41,429 nucleotides of DNA from Bifidobacterium breve (GTDB lineage: Bacteria > Actinomycetota > Acidimicrobiia > Acidimicrobiales > Acidimicrobilacustridaceae). The notes beneath the pieces were generated by a model. That model was not told where the DNA came from, searched no databases, and worked only from the letters and a program-made list of their open reading frames with translations. The translations under genes and the position numbers were made by a program. The stretch's first letter is position 1. Each line of letters opens with the position of its first letter. This document shows, in pieces, positions 1 to 8,081 of the stretch. The stretch lies in assembly GCA_945878725.1 (NCBI GenBank), contig CAMCTY010000016.1, positions 1 to 41,429 on the forward strand. Direction: 5' to 3'.

Positions 1-815
1 AACACGTTCGGACCGGAGGCACCCCACAAATACGACGATCCGATCTTGGTTCGACCAGCGGCGATTGCGCCTGCTGCGCCGGAACCCGGTGCGGGGGGAT
101 TCGCTACGCCGCCAACCGAACCGCCGTCCGACCCACGGGCAGCGTTGGCGGCGGCACGTTGTTGAGCAGCAGCGGCATTGCGACTGGCAGTTTCAGCGGC
201 GACCAGCGACGCAAGTTCACCTTGAGCCCTGGCATTGAGCGCACGCTGCTCGGCGGCGGCATTGTTGGCCGCCGTTCGGGTCTGCTCGATCTCCGCTGCG
301 CGCGCTGCGGCCTCGCTCTGAGCTGCTTCGAGACGCTTGGTGTCCTCGGCCGCTTTGAGCTTCGCTGAGTTGAGAGCGTCGACGACGTCCTGGCGACTAC
401 CGCTCAAGTTCTCGAGATACGAACGCTTCTCGACGCCAGTGTTGGCGTCGCTGGTGATCAACGCATCAAACTCCGGGCTGTCATTGCCCATCTGATACGC
501 GGCAATTGCGTAGTCCTTGACGTCTTGACGACGCTCATCAAGTTCCTTCGCCGTCTGTGCGGCCCAGACCTGCGCTTCGGTGACTTTGGCTTCCGCCTGC
601 ATCAGCTCGAAGTTCACCCGCTCGTACTGCGCGTTGAGTTCCATCGCCCGGGAGTCGAGGGCCGAAAGTTTCGCCGCGATCTGGGCAGCTTCGGCCCACT
701 TGTCGGAGAGCTGGTCAGCACCCGCTTCGGGAAGAACTACCCCAGCGATCCCCAGAGAGAGACACACCGCGAGAGCGGCGAAGATTCTGCGGCGAGGCAC
801 TCGGGCAGTAGTCAT
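1..815 (-). CDS. NlpC/P60-type peptidoglycan hydrolase, C-terminus cut by window edge
   Basis: Translating the minus strand from the ATG at 815 gives 271 residues that run off the left edge. A short basic N-terminus and a hydrophobic segment ending near AGVVLPEAGA look like a Sec signal peptide. They are followed by about 190 residues rich in Ala, Glu, Gln and Lys typical of the coiled coil of RipA-like hydrolases, then a Gly/Pro/Ala linker. The last visible residues, AIAAGRTKIGSSYLWGASGP, match the start of an NlpC/P60 domain just before its catalytic DCSGL motif, which would lie outside the window. The family cleaves stem-peptide bonds in the cell wall, often for daughter-cell separation; that role is inferred. 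An in-frame TAA lies 18 bases upstream of the ATG, so the start is well bounded, although no clear Shine-Dalgarno is visible. Confidence 0.85.
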   Translation of the reverse strand, partial: MTTARVPRRRIFAALAVCLSLGIAGVVLPEAGADQLSDKWAEAAQIAAKLSALDSRAMELNAQYERVNFELMQAEAKVTEAQVWAAQTAKELDERRQDVKDYAIAAYQMGNDSPEFDALITSDANTGVEKRSYLENLSGSRQDVVDALNSAKLKAAEDTKRLEAAQSEAAARAAEIEQTRTAANNAAAEQRALNARAQGELASLVAAETASRNAAAAQQRAAANAARGSDGGSVGGVANPPAPGSGAAGAIAAGRTKIGSSYLWGASGPNV

Positions 816-860
816 GTTGCGAAAGCATTACAGATCGCAACATTCGCCACAAGGCGGACG

Positions 861-1622
861 TCACGAACCCGGGGCGGGCACCTCGCCGATGACCTTGATC
901 GGTCGCAGCCGTTTGGCGAGTCGCCAACGGTCCACCGTCGTGCTCCGGATGTACTCGACCGCGGCATCGACATCATCCGTGACCAGAAGAAAGTCGAGGT
1001 CAGAGGCGTTAATCATGCCCTCGGCCACCATCCGGTCGAGTTGGGCCGCCATGGATGACCAGTACTGCGTGCCCAGTACGACCACCGGGAACTCGGAGAT
1101 CTTTCCTGTCTGGATGAGGGTCAATGCTTCAAATAGTTCGTCAACCGTCCCGAACCCTCCCGGTAACACGGCAAAGCCATACGAATACTTGACCAACATC
1201 AGTTTCCGGACGAAGAAGTAATGGAAATCGATGCTCAGGTCGACGTAGGGGTTGGGTGCCTGTTCGTGGGGAAGTTTGATGTTGCAGCCGATACTCGTGC
1301 CCCCGGCTTCCTTCGCCCCCCGGTTGGCCGCTTCCATGATCCCCGGCCCACCGCCGGTGATGACGGTGAATCCCAGCTTGCTCATGGCGCCGCCCATCTG
1401 GCGGGCCAGTTCGTATGACGGATCACCCTCGTTTACCCGAGCTGAGCCAAATACCGTCACGCACGGTCCAACGAAATGAAGGGCACGGAACCCGCGGATG
1501 AGTTCGCGTCCGACTCGCAAGACGGTTCCGAGTTCACGCCGGCGCAGGCGCGGACCCTGCAGGAAGGCGAAATCGCGGGAACGATCGTTCCCGCTCAACG
1601 ATCCGCGGCGTTGATCAGCCAT
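861..1622 (-). CDS. LOG-family (TIGR00730) Rossmann-fold nucleotide-processing protein
   Basis: The 253-residue protein carries the two hallmark motifs of the LOG / 'lysine decarboxylase-like' family: GGGPGIMEAANRGA in the first half and PGGFGTVDELFE in the second. Characterised members are cytokinin riboside 5'-monophosphate phosphoribohydrolases; bacterial members may act on nucleoside monophosphates more generally, so the substrate here is unknown. I chose the ATG at 1622 because the N-terminus (RDFAFLQGPRLRRRELGTV) then matches the usual actinobacterial form. This start overlaps the stop of the upstream HNH-like gene by 8 bases, which indicates translational coupling. A longer frame extends upstream, but it lies inside the neighbour. 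The gene ends 45 bases before the NlpC/P60 gene on the same strand. Confidence 0.85.
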   Translation of the reverse strand: MADQRRGSLSGNDRSRDFAFLQGPRLRRRELGTVLRVGRELIRGFRALHFVGPCVTVFGSARVNEGDPSYELARQMGGAMSKLGFTVITGGGPGIMEAANRGAKEAGGTSIGCNIKLPHEQAPNPYVDLSIDFHYFFVRKLMLVKYSYGFAVLPGGFGTVDELFEALTLIQTGKISEFPVVVLGTQYWSSMAAQLDRMVAEGMINASDLDFLLVTDDVDAAVEYIRSTTVDRWRLAKRLRPIKVIGEVPAPGS

Positions 1623-2073
1623 GGCGAAGCACGACCATGAACTGTCCACCTCCGGGTTCGACAGTGGCCGACACCTCGAAGCCTGGGCGCAGACGCGAGA
1701 TGCGATCGACCAACCATGCTGCGGCCGCATCGCCATCGGCTTGATCCGGACAACGGGCCACGATTTCGCGCCCGCCCTTGCGCTCGAGTCGTTCGACCGT
1801 CGCAAAGATCGGAGCCGGTTCGATGACGAACAACTCCGACGACCATTCGATCACCGGTGCGATTGCACCTTTTTTGGTGTTGCAGCCACGATGGGCGAGG
1901 CGTTCCTCAGCAGCATTGTCGCTTTTGCTCTTCGACTTACTTTTGGCTTTGGTGATGACGCTGTCGACACTCGGCCCGCGCGAATCGTTGACCGACATCT
2001 CGGGATCTACCGGTTCATCGCAAATCCAGCAGCGCCAACCGTCGCGTTCTCCGACCTCGTCGAGTCTGCTCAT
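1615..2073 (-). CDS. Degenerate HNH-nuclease-like zinc protein
   Basis: The 152-residue protein begins with an HNH-like module: a CWIC zinc knuckle at about residues 15-18 and a second half ending in LAHRGCNTKKG. Between them the usual SVDH, which supplies the first catalytic His, reads SVDS. The following loop, normally a Gly-rich 'RSRGGSD' type, is an alternating Lys-Ser run (KAKSKSKSKSD). The fold may be kept without nuclease activity. The C-terminal 75 residues are acidic/basic mixed and not recognised. The ATG at 2073 is preceded by GAGAAG at a suitable distance. A GTG seven codons upstream (2094) is an alternative. The gene lies between the monooxygenase and the LOG gene on the same strand and overlaps the latter, so it is probably expressed with it. 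Function is unknown. Confidence 0.7.
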   Translation of the reverse strand: MSRLDEVGERDGWRCWICDEPVDPEMSVNDSRGPSVDSVITKAKSKSKSKSDNAAEERLAHRGCNTKKGAIAPVIEWSSELFVIEPAPIFATVERLERKGGREIVARCPDQADGDAAAAWLVDRISRLRPGFEVSATVEPGGGQFMVVLRHG

Positions 2074-2167
2074 GACAACTTCTCGTTCAGACACTCTGCG
2101 CGCAACAACCGGATCATGGACACGCCCAACCGTACGACCCGTTCAGGCTGATGCGGTGCACTCCCCC

Positions 2168-4150
2168 TCAGGTGAAGTCGTACTGCGCAGGATCAACCGC
2201 ACGCGTCCAACCCCAATAGGTCGGGATCGGCCAAGGCGAGAGGGTGAATACCTTGCCGTCGGCGTTCTTGAAATGCGAGTACTTGACCGACCAGTGCGCC
2301 CAGACCATCTGTGCGATCTCTTCCTGATACTTCGCCGAGTAGGCGTCGTGGACGTCAGCCTTGGGCTCCATCGACCGATGGTCATTGGCCAACATCTCGT
2401 GGATAGCACTGAGGATGTAGGTGACCTGGCACTCGGACTGGAAGATGAGACTCGCTCCATGAGCAAGGTTCGTTCCCGGCCCGTAGAGGCAGAAGAGATT
2501 CGGGAAATTCGGAACGGTTATGCCGAGGAACGCCGTCGGTTCCTCACCCCACTGCTCACGCAACGTCACGCCATTACGACCGGTGATCGTCATCGGCCAC
2601 AGATAATCGTTGTGGCGAAATCCCGTTGCGAAACAGATGACATCGGCGGGATAGAGCGTTCCGTCGTCGGTGATGACTCCCTCAGGCACGATCTCGCGAA
2701 TACCGGTCCGAACCAAGTCAACGTTGGGCTTCTTCAGACACGTCAGCCAGGAGCCGTTGTCCTGCAGCATTCGCTTCGCCGACGGCGGGTAATGAGGGAT
2801 CGATTTCTCGATCAGATCGGGGCGGTCACCCAACTGACCCTTGATCCAGTCACCGAAGAAGTCCCGGCGCATCGCGTTCGTCGCGCTGATCGCGGTTCCT
2901 TCGCTGTCGTCGTAGTTCGGATCGACGCGGGCGCCTTCAATGGTCAGCCCCGACGCTGGATAGAACATCAGGAAACGGAACCATCGGCCGTAGAACGGAA
3001 GGTGGCGCATCGCCCACGCATCCCCGGCTGGAACGGCCCGGTGATAGTTCGCGTTCGGGAACATCCATTGCGCCGTGCGCTGGAACACCGTGAGCTGCTC
3101 AACATCGTCGGCGATCGTCGGTGCGATCTGGAATCCGCTCGCACCCGCGCCGATCTGAGCGAATCGCTTGCCCGAGATATTCACGTCTGGATCCCAACGA
3201 GCCGAATGGAACGACGGGCCGGCGAACGTGTCCATACCCGGAATGTCGGGCATCTTTGGGGCATTGAGAGCGCCGGTGGCGCTGATGACAACCATCGCGC
3301 CGAGGACATCGGTAGAACCGTCCGCGCTGCGCACCTCCACCGACCAACGGGCCGACGTTTCGTCCCACGTGGCGGCAACGACCTCAGTGTTGAATCGACA
3401 ATGCTTGGCGATGTCGTACTTCGCCATCACGCGTTCGAAATACCCGCGTAGTTCCGGCTGGCGCACGAAGTACTCGCTCCAGTGATCGGCTGGCTCGAAC
3501 GAGTAGCAATAGAAATGGCTTCCGATGTCAACACGCGCACCCGGATAGCGGTTGTCGCGCCACGTGCCGCCGGGGCCTTCGGTCTTCTCCACGATTGTGA
3601 ACGGAATGCCGGCCTGCGCGAGACGCATACCTGAGAGAAGTCCCGACTCGCCGCAGCCGATGATGACAACGTGAGCGTCGGCACGAACTGCTTCTGGTAT
3701 CTCGTCGCGCCAAGTGATCGCACCGCTGTCAGCGCCGTCGAGATGAAGATCGTCGAGGAACATCGGGAAGACCTCGTCGGCCACCGGTGCACACCCGAGG
3801 AATGACATCATCTCGTGGGCGAGTTCCGCTGACGGCGGCGGCGGCAACAGGCAGCCTCCGTCGCGGAAGGCAAGGACCGCGGGAAGTGCGAGACGTCGAG
3901 CTTCGGCCTGCATCTCCGCGCTCATCTGGCTCTGATAGTCGTTGAGCACTGAAGCCTGCGGTCGGATCTCGCCCCGGATCCAGGACGGATCGCCGGTCAT
4001 GTGCACCAGTGAGCACAACAGCGCCGGAACGCTGACGTCCTCGAGTGCGGCTGCGATGGCCGAGTCGTCATCGGTGAACGGCTGGCCCGCATGGGGGTTT
4101 ACGGCAAAGTCGGACATCTTCGGGGCCTGCGTTGCTGGTTCCGTGGTCAC
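2168..4150 (-). CDS. Baeyer-Villiger-type flavin monooxygenase (HAPMO-like)
   Basis: The 660-residue protein is a two-dinucleotide-fold flavin monooxygenase. The FAD motif GCGESG is at 165-170, followed by GGTWRDNRYPGARVD. The Baeyer-Villiger fingerprint FxGxxxHxxxWD is complete at 309-320 (F309, G311, H315, W319, D320). The NADPH motif GAGASG is at 334-339. An N-terminal extension of about 150 residues is shared with the 4-hydroxyacetophenone monooxygenase branch. Such enzymes insert oxygen next to a ketone to give an ester or lactone using NADPH and O2; the substrate cannot be read from sequence. The first start is a GTG at 4150 with AGGA unusually close. An ATG at 4117 is an alternative that would remove 11 residues. 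It is transcribed divergently from the exonuclease III gene. Confidence 0.9.
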   Translation of the reverse strand: MTTEPATQAPKMSDFAVNPHAGQPFTDDDSAIAAALEDVSVPALLCSLVHMTGDPSWIRGEIRPQASVLNDYQSQMSAEMQAEARRLALPAVLAFRDGGCLLPPPPSAELAHEMMSFLGCAPVADEVFPMFLDDLHLDGADSGAITWRDEIPEAVRADAHVVIIGCGESGLLSGMRLAQAGIPFTIVEKTEGPGGTWRDNRYPGARVDIGSHFYCYSFEPADHWSEYFVRQPELRGYFERVMAKYDIAKHCRFNTEVVAATWDETSARWSVEVRSADGSTDVLGAMVVISATGALNAPKMPDIPGMDTFAGPSFHSARWDPDVNISGKRFAQIGAGASGFQIAPTIADDVEQLTVFQRTAQWMFPNANYHRAVPAGDAWAMRHLPFYGRWFRFLMFYPASGLTIEGARVDPNYDDSEGTAISATNAMRRDFFGDWIKGQLGDRPDLIEKSIPHYPPSAKRMLQDNGSWLTCLKKPNVDLVRTGIREIVPEGVITDDGTLYPADVICFATGFRHNDYLWPMTITGRNGVTLREQWGEEPTAFLGITVPNFPNLFCLYGPGTNLAHGASLIFQSECQVTYILSAIHEMLANDHRSMEPKADVHDAYSAKYQEEIAQMVWAHWSVKYSHFKNADGKVFTLSPWPIPTYWGWTRAVDPAQYDFT

Positions 4151-4204
4151 TTCCTGACAGTACCAAAGGGGTTGTCAGCACGTTCTGGCAACACGAGGGA
4201 GCGA

Positions 4205-4218
4205 TCCGGCGCGCCGGA
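4205..4218. promoter_or_regulatory. 14-base perfect palindrome in divergent intergenic region
   Basis: TCCGGCGCGCCGGA is a perfect palindrome in the 109-base space between the divergent monooxygenase and exonuclease III genes. The half-site TCCGGCG recurs once at 4223. It could be an operator or a short GC-rich hairpin. Palindromes of this kind arise easily in GC-rich DNA, so the call is tentative. Confidence 0.25.
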
Positions 4219-4259
4219 GCGGTCCGGCGAGCCGCTGCGGTGGTGCCACGATTGTCGCA

Positions 4260-5054
4260 ATGTTCACGATCGCCTCGGTAAACGTCAACGGCCTCAGGGC
4301 CGCCACCCGCAAAGGAATGCACGAGTGGCTGGCCACCCGTTCTCCTGATGTCGTCACGATGCAGGAGGTGCGGGCACCCGACGACCTAGTTGCGACTCTC
4401 CTTGGCGAAGGCTGGAACATCGTGCACGCCGAAAGCGCGGCCAAAGGTCGGGCTGGGGTTGCCATCGCGACGCGTGTTCCCATCGTCGACTCGCGGACCT
4501 GCAACGACCGCGCTGCTTTTACTGACAACGGGCGATGGATAGAAGCCGACGTCGAACTCGATGGTCGACTCCTCACCATCATCTCGGCCTATGTCCACAC
4601 CGGCGATGAAACATCTGCTGAACGAATGGCCGAGAAGCACGCGTTCTTTGAGGCCATGACACAACGGATGACCGAGCTACGAACCGGTGACCGACTCGTG
4701 CTCTTGACCGGTGATCTCAACGTTGCTCATCGCGAGGATGATCTCAAGAACTGGAAAGGGAATCTCACCAGTGCCGGTTTCCTTCCCGAAGAACGTGCCC
4801 ATTTCGATCATTGGTTCGACACGCTCGGTTGGGTCGATGTAGCTCGCTCGCTCAGCGGCGAAGGTCCCGGTCCGTATTCGTGGTGGTCATATCGAGGTCG
4901 CGCCTACGACAACGACGCTGGTTGGCGGATCGATTACCAAATCGCCACACCCGAACTTGCGGCACTCGCCACCGAGGCTCACGTCGACCGCGCTCCGACC
5001 TATGACACCCGGTGGTCTGATCATGCGCCGGTAGTCGTGACGTACGCGTTGTAA
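4260..5054 (+). CDS. xth: Exodeoxyribonuclease III
   Basis: The 264-residue protein is a full-length member of the exonuclease III / AP endonuclease family (endonuclease-exonuclease-phosphatase fold). Visible family motifs include the N-terminal SVNVNGLRAATRKG, the metal-ligand Glu in MQEVRAP, LTGDLNVAHREDD with its catalytic Asp and Asn, RIDYQIATPEL, and the C-terminal WSDHAPVV with the catalytic Asp-His. It cleaves at abasic sites and removes 3'-blocking groups in base-excision repair in the cytoplasm. The ATG at 4260 places the conserved N-terminus exactly. It stands alone, divergent from the monooxygenase and convergent with the MMPL gene 43 bases downstream. Confidence 0.95.
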   Translation: MFTIASVNVNGLRAATRKGMHEWLATRSPDVVTMQEVRAPDDLVATLLGEGWNIVHAESAAKGRAGVAIATRVPIVDSRTCNDRAAFTDNGRWIEADVELDGRLLTIISAYVHTGDETSAERMAEKHAFFEAMTQRMTELRTGDRLVLLTGDLNVAHREDDLKNWKGNLTSAGFLPEERAHFDHWFDTLGWVDVARSLSGEGPGPYSWWSYRGRAYDNDAGWRIDYQIATPELAALATEAHVDRAPTYDTRWSDHAPVVVTYAL

Positions 5055-5097
5055 ACGCGCACGTCACATGCGTGACCTCAGCGCGACGTGACCATCC

Positions 5098-7314
5098 TCA
5101 GACCTTCAGGTTCACACCCGTCGCCACTTCCGATTCCATCTCGGCCGCCGGGAGTTTGCTCTCGCCTTCGATGTCGAGATTCGGAATGATCCGACCCAAC
5201 CATTGCGGGAACCACCAGTTGGCGTTACCCATCAGTCGCATCGACGAAGGGACCAGGACCATTCGGATGATGGTCGCATCGACGAATACTGCGGTCGAGA
5301 GCCCGAGCCCAAGCATCTTGATGGTGGGTTCACCACCGAAGACAAAACTGATGAACACCGAAATCATGATGAGTGCTGCCGACGTGATGACCCTGGCCGT
5401 TGTCGTGATTCCGACGATTACCGACTCGGTGTTGTCGCCGGATTCGTTGTACTCCTCTCGGATGCGACTGAGGATGAACACCTCGTAGTCCATCGATAAT
5501 CCGAAGAGAATTGCGAACATAAACATCGGGATGAAACTTACGATCGGAAGCGACTGGTGCACCCCGAACAGCGACGCGCCCCAACCCCATTGGAAGACAG
5601 CGACGATCACGCCATACGCCGCGCCGATCGACAACAAGTTCATGATCGCCGCCTTCAACGGCACAAGCAGCGAACGGAACACGATCATCAAGAGAAGGAA
5701 CGAAAGCGCGACGACGCAACCGATGAAATACGGGAGGCGTTCTCCGACCCGGGCGCCAAGGTCGATGAAGACCGCAGTCTGGCCACCGATGTAAACAGCC
5801 CCGCCGGTCTGGGAGGTCACCGACGGAATCACTGTCGTCCTCAGATGATCGACAAGTTTGCTGGTGGCTTCATCCTGCGGCGAGGTGTTCGGGATCACCT
5901 GGATGACGCCGGTCTGGCCGGTTGGGCCGACCACAGCGCGGTTCACTTCTGCGACACCTGGATCCAGGACAATCGCTGCCTGCACCTGCGAAAGCATCTC
6001 CTTGGCATCAACGCTTGCGCCCTCAGCATCGATTGCCAACAGGAAAGGACCGTTGAATCCCGGACCGAATCCGCTGGACAGCAGGTCGTAGCTGCGCCGG
6101 AGCGTCGAACTTGTCGGGTTCTGACTTCCGTCGGTCTGACCGAGGCGGAGATCAAAAAGAGGAAGCGCCATCAGAACCACGACGGACAAACCGGCAAGGA
6201 GATACATCACCGGGTGACGAGAAACGTGATGAGCCCATCTGGCCCAACCGTGATAATTCCCGTCGGCATCCAGCGTTGCCGCCTCGCTCACGCGCTTCAT
6301 CCCGGGTATGCCGAATCGATCGATGTTGTGGCCGGCGAACCCCATCAGTGCAGGCAGAAGGGTGAGCGATGAGATCACCATTACCGCCACGACAACCGCG
6401 GCGCCGATGCCCATGAACGTGATGATCGGAATGCCTGCGACGGCAAGCCCACAGATCGCGATTACGACTGTTCCGCCGGCGATGACAACGGCTTGACCAG
6501 CGGTGGCTATCGCGCGACCTGATGCATCCTCAACAGTCAAACCTCGGTGAAGGCCGGCACGGTGACGGGTGATGATGAACAGCGCGTAGTCGATACCGAC
6601 GCCAAGTCCAATCATCGTGGCCATCACCTCGACGGTCGATGGCATGTCAATGAACGCCGAGATGACGAGCACGAGGGCCAGCCCGGCACCAAGTCCGAAC
6701 AACGCCATTGCGATCGGAAGTCCCATTGCAATGATCGAACCAAACGCGAATAGCAGGATGACCATCGCTGCGAAGAGACCGACAACCTCCGCGCCACTAG
6801 GCGACGGTTGTTCGACGAAGTGGGTCAACTCACCGCCGAATTCGACCTGCACACCGGCACCCACAGCAGGCTTCGTTGCATCGTTCACATTCGAGTAGGT
6901 GTTCGCGGGGAGTTGTCGGACTTCCTTGTCGAACTGAACCGTCGCCAAGGCGGTCGTGTTGTCCTCCGAGTACTCCATCGTGAGTGCGGCTGCCGGTGCC
7001 ACAGCATTCGGAAGAACACCCAGCAGGGCCACTGACTCTGCGACTGCGGTCTTGGCCGGTTCATCCGCAAACGTTCCCGATTCAGAATGGAAAACAACCT
7101 GAACCGATCCACCGGCTTGTGTCGGGAACGTCTCGACGAGCAGGTCCGTTGCCATCTGTGATTCGGCGCCGGGAACGGTGAACTTGTCGACGAACGCACC
7201 CCCCGTTGCCCTGCCAATGCCTACGAGGGCGACAACGACGAATAGCCAGGCGAAGACCACACGCCAGCGATGACGTGTGCAGGCACGCCCGAGCCGGTAA
7301 AGGAAACTGGACAT
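5098..7314 (-). CDS. MMPL-family RND-type membrane transporter
   Basis: The 738-residue protein has the MMPL layout: one N-terminal membrane helix, a large extracytoplasmic domain, then a bundle of helices, repeated twice. The paired Asp-Tyr motifs of the proton relay are present in both halves, as GVGIDYALFIITRHR and GLSMDYEVFILSRIREEY. Family members export lipids, siderophores or toxic compounds, powered by the proton gradient. The length is at the short end (about 740 against 700-1000), as in small actinobacterial MMPL transporters. The ATG at 7314 has AAGGACC upstream. It lies 24 bases after the stop of a lipoprotein gene that carries a similar ribosome site, so the pair should be one operon. 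The cargo is not evident. Confidence 0.93.
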   Translation of the reverse strand: MSSFLYRLGRACTRHRWRVVFAWLFVVVALVGIGRATGGAFVDKFTVPGAESQMATDLLVETFPTQAGGSVQVVFHSESGTFADEPAKTAVAESVALLGVLPNAVAPAAALTMEYSEDNTTALATVQFDKEVRQLPANTYSNVNDATKPAVGAGVQVEFGGELTHFVEQPSPSGAEVVGLFAAMVILLFAFGSIIAMGLPIAMALFGLGAGLALVLVISAFIDMPSTVEVMATMIGLGVGIDYALFIITRHRAGLHRGLTVEDASGRAIATAGQAVVIAGGTVVIAICGLAVAGIPIITFMGIGAAVVVAVMVISSLTLLPALMGFAGHNIDRFGIPGMKRVSEAATLDADGNYHGWARWAHHVSRHPVMYLLAGLSVVVLMALPLFDLRLGQTDGSQNPTSSTLRRSYDLLSSGFGPGFNGPFLLAIDAEGASVDAKEMLSQVQAAIVLDPGVAEVNRAVVGPTGQTGVIQVIPNTSPQDEATSKLVDHLRTTVIPSVTSQTGGAVYIGGQTAVFIDLGARVGERLPYFIGCVVALSFLLLMIVFRSLLVPLKAAIMNLLSIGAAYGVIVAVFQWGWGASLFGVHQSLPIVSFIPMFMFAILFGLSMDYEVFILSRIREEYNESGDNTESVIVGITTTARVITSAALIMISVFISFVFGGEPTIKMLGLGLSTAVFVDATIIRMVLVPSSMRLMGNANWWFPQWLGRIIPNLDIEGESKLPAAEMESEVATGVNLKV

Positions 7315-7338
7315 CGGTGATGGTCCTTCCAGCCCCGA

Positions 7339-7920
7339 TTAGGGCTGTGTTACGACGATTTCCATCTCGGTGCGGATGGGAGTCGAATCGGCAAGGCGGG
7401 TGGTTTTTGTTTTGAGGCTCGTGCCGGCGTCATACACACTGGACGACCCGACCTTCACGGCCGGCGCCTTGTCGCAGGCGGCAAGATCGGTACCGGACTG
7501 GAACTGTGTGACCGATCCGTTAGCTCCACCCTCGAACTTGATGGGCTGATCCGGCGCTACGGCCGCAGTGACCACTACTCCGACATCACACAGGCCGGCC
7601 GTGCTGAAACCGTCGGTGAATTCTGATCCCGGAGCGATCGTGCTGGAGAGACTCTCGGCAGTGGTGCAACCAGTCGTTTCGTCAAGACAGAAACCACCGC
7701 GGAAGTAGGACGCTTTGATCGGACCAGTCGTGTTGTTCACGATTGTCACAAACATGCCTTTGTTGGCGGTTTCCGAGCTCTCCGACGATGAAGAGGACGA
7801 CGAACATGCCACTGCGGCCAAGCCAACAACCAGCGCCGTTCCTACGAACATTGCCCGACGCAGACCTTTCGAGACTGTCGGCGATGAAGTCCGGGTGATG
7901 TTGTGATTTTGCGTGGTCAT
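7339..7920 (-). CDS. Exported lipoprotein paired with MMPL transporter
   Basis: The 193-residue protein has a twin-basic N-terminus, a hydrophobic core and a lipobox ending VGLAAVAC, followed by a serine run, so it should be lipid-anchored outside the membrane. The mature part (about 155 residues) has four further Cys that could form two disulfides, and it looks like an all-beta domain. I do not recognise a family. The ATG at 7920 has AAGGAC at good spacing; a longer frame to 8004 is not needed. Because it directly precedes the MMPL gene, I infer an accessory role resembling that of the small MmpS partners of mycobacterial MmpL transporters, without sequence evidence of homology. Confidence 0.8.
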   Translation of the reverse strand: MTTQNHNITRTSSPTVSKGLRRAMFVGTALVVGLAAVACSSSSSSSESSETANKGMFVTIVNNTTGPIKASYFRGGFCLDETTGCTTAESLSSTIAPGSEFTDGFSTAGLCDVGVVVTAAVAPDQPIKFEGGANGSVTQFQSGTDLAACDKAPAVKVGSSSVYDAGTSLKTKTTRLADSTPIRTEMEIVVTQP

Positions 7921-8081
7921 TATCGGTCCTTGCTTCAGTGCAGGATGTTGGATGCTGCACTCTCGAAAGAAAGATGTTACGGCGGGTGGGACCATTCCCC
8001 GCACCTATCGATGGGTCGTCCGACACATCGACCACGCGCTTGTCCCTTGTGAATGAGGTTGTGAAGGGCGAGACTAATGAC

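Noticed and set aside
1778..3451. 557-codon plus-strand open frame
   Set aside because: It lies antisense to the monooxygenase and HNH-like genes, which carry clear family motifs. Its own product is Arg-rich and without any recognisable domain.
5055..5097. Hairpin GTCAC-ATGC-GTGAC between the exonuclease III and MMPL genes as a terminator
   Set aside because: The stem is only five base pairs and no T-run follows on either strand.
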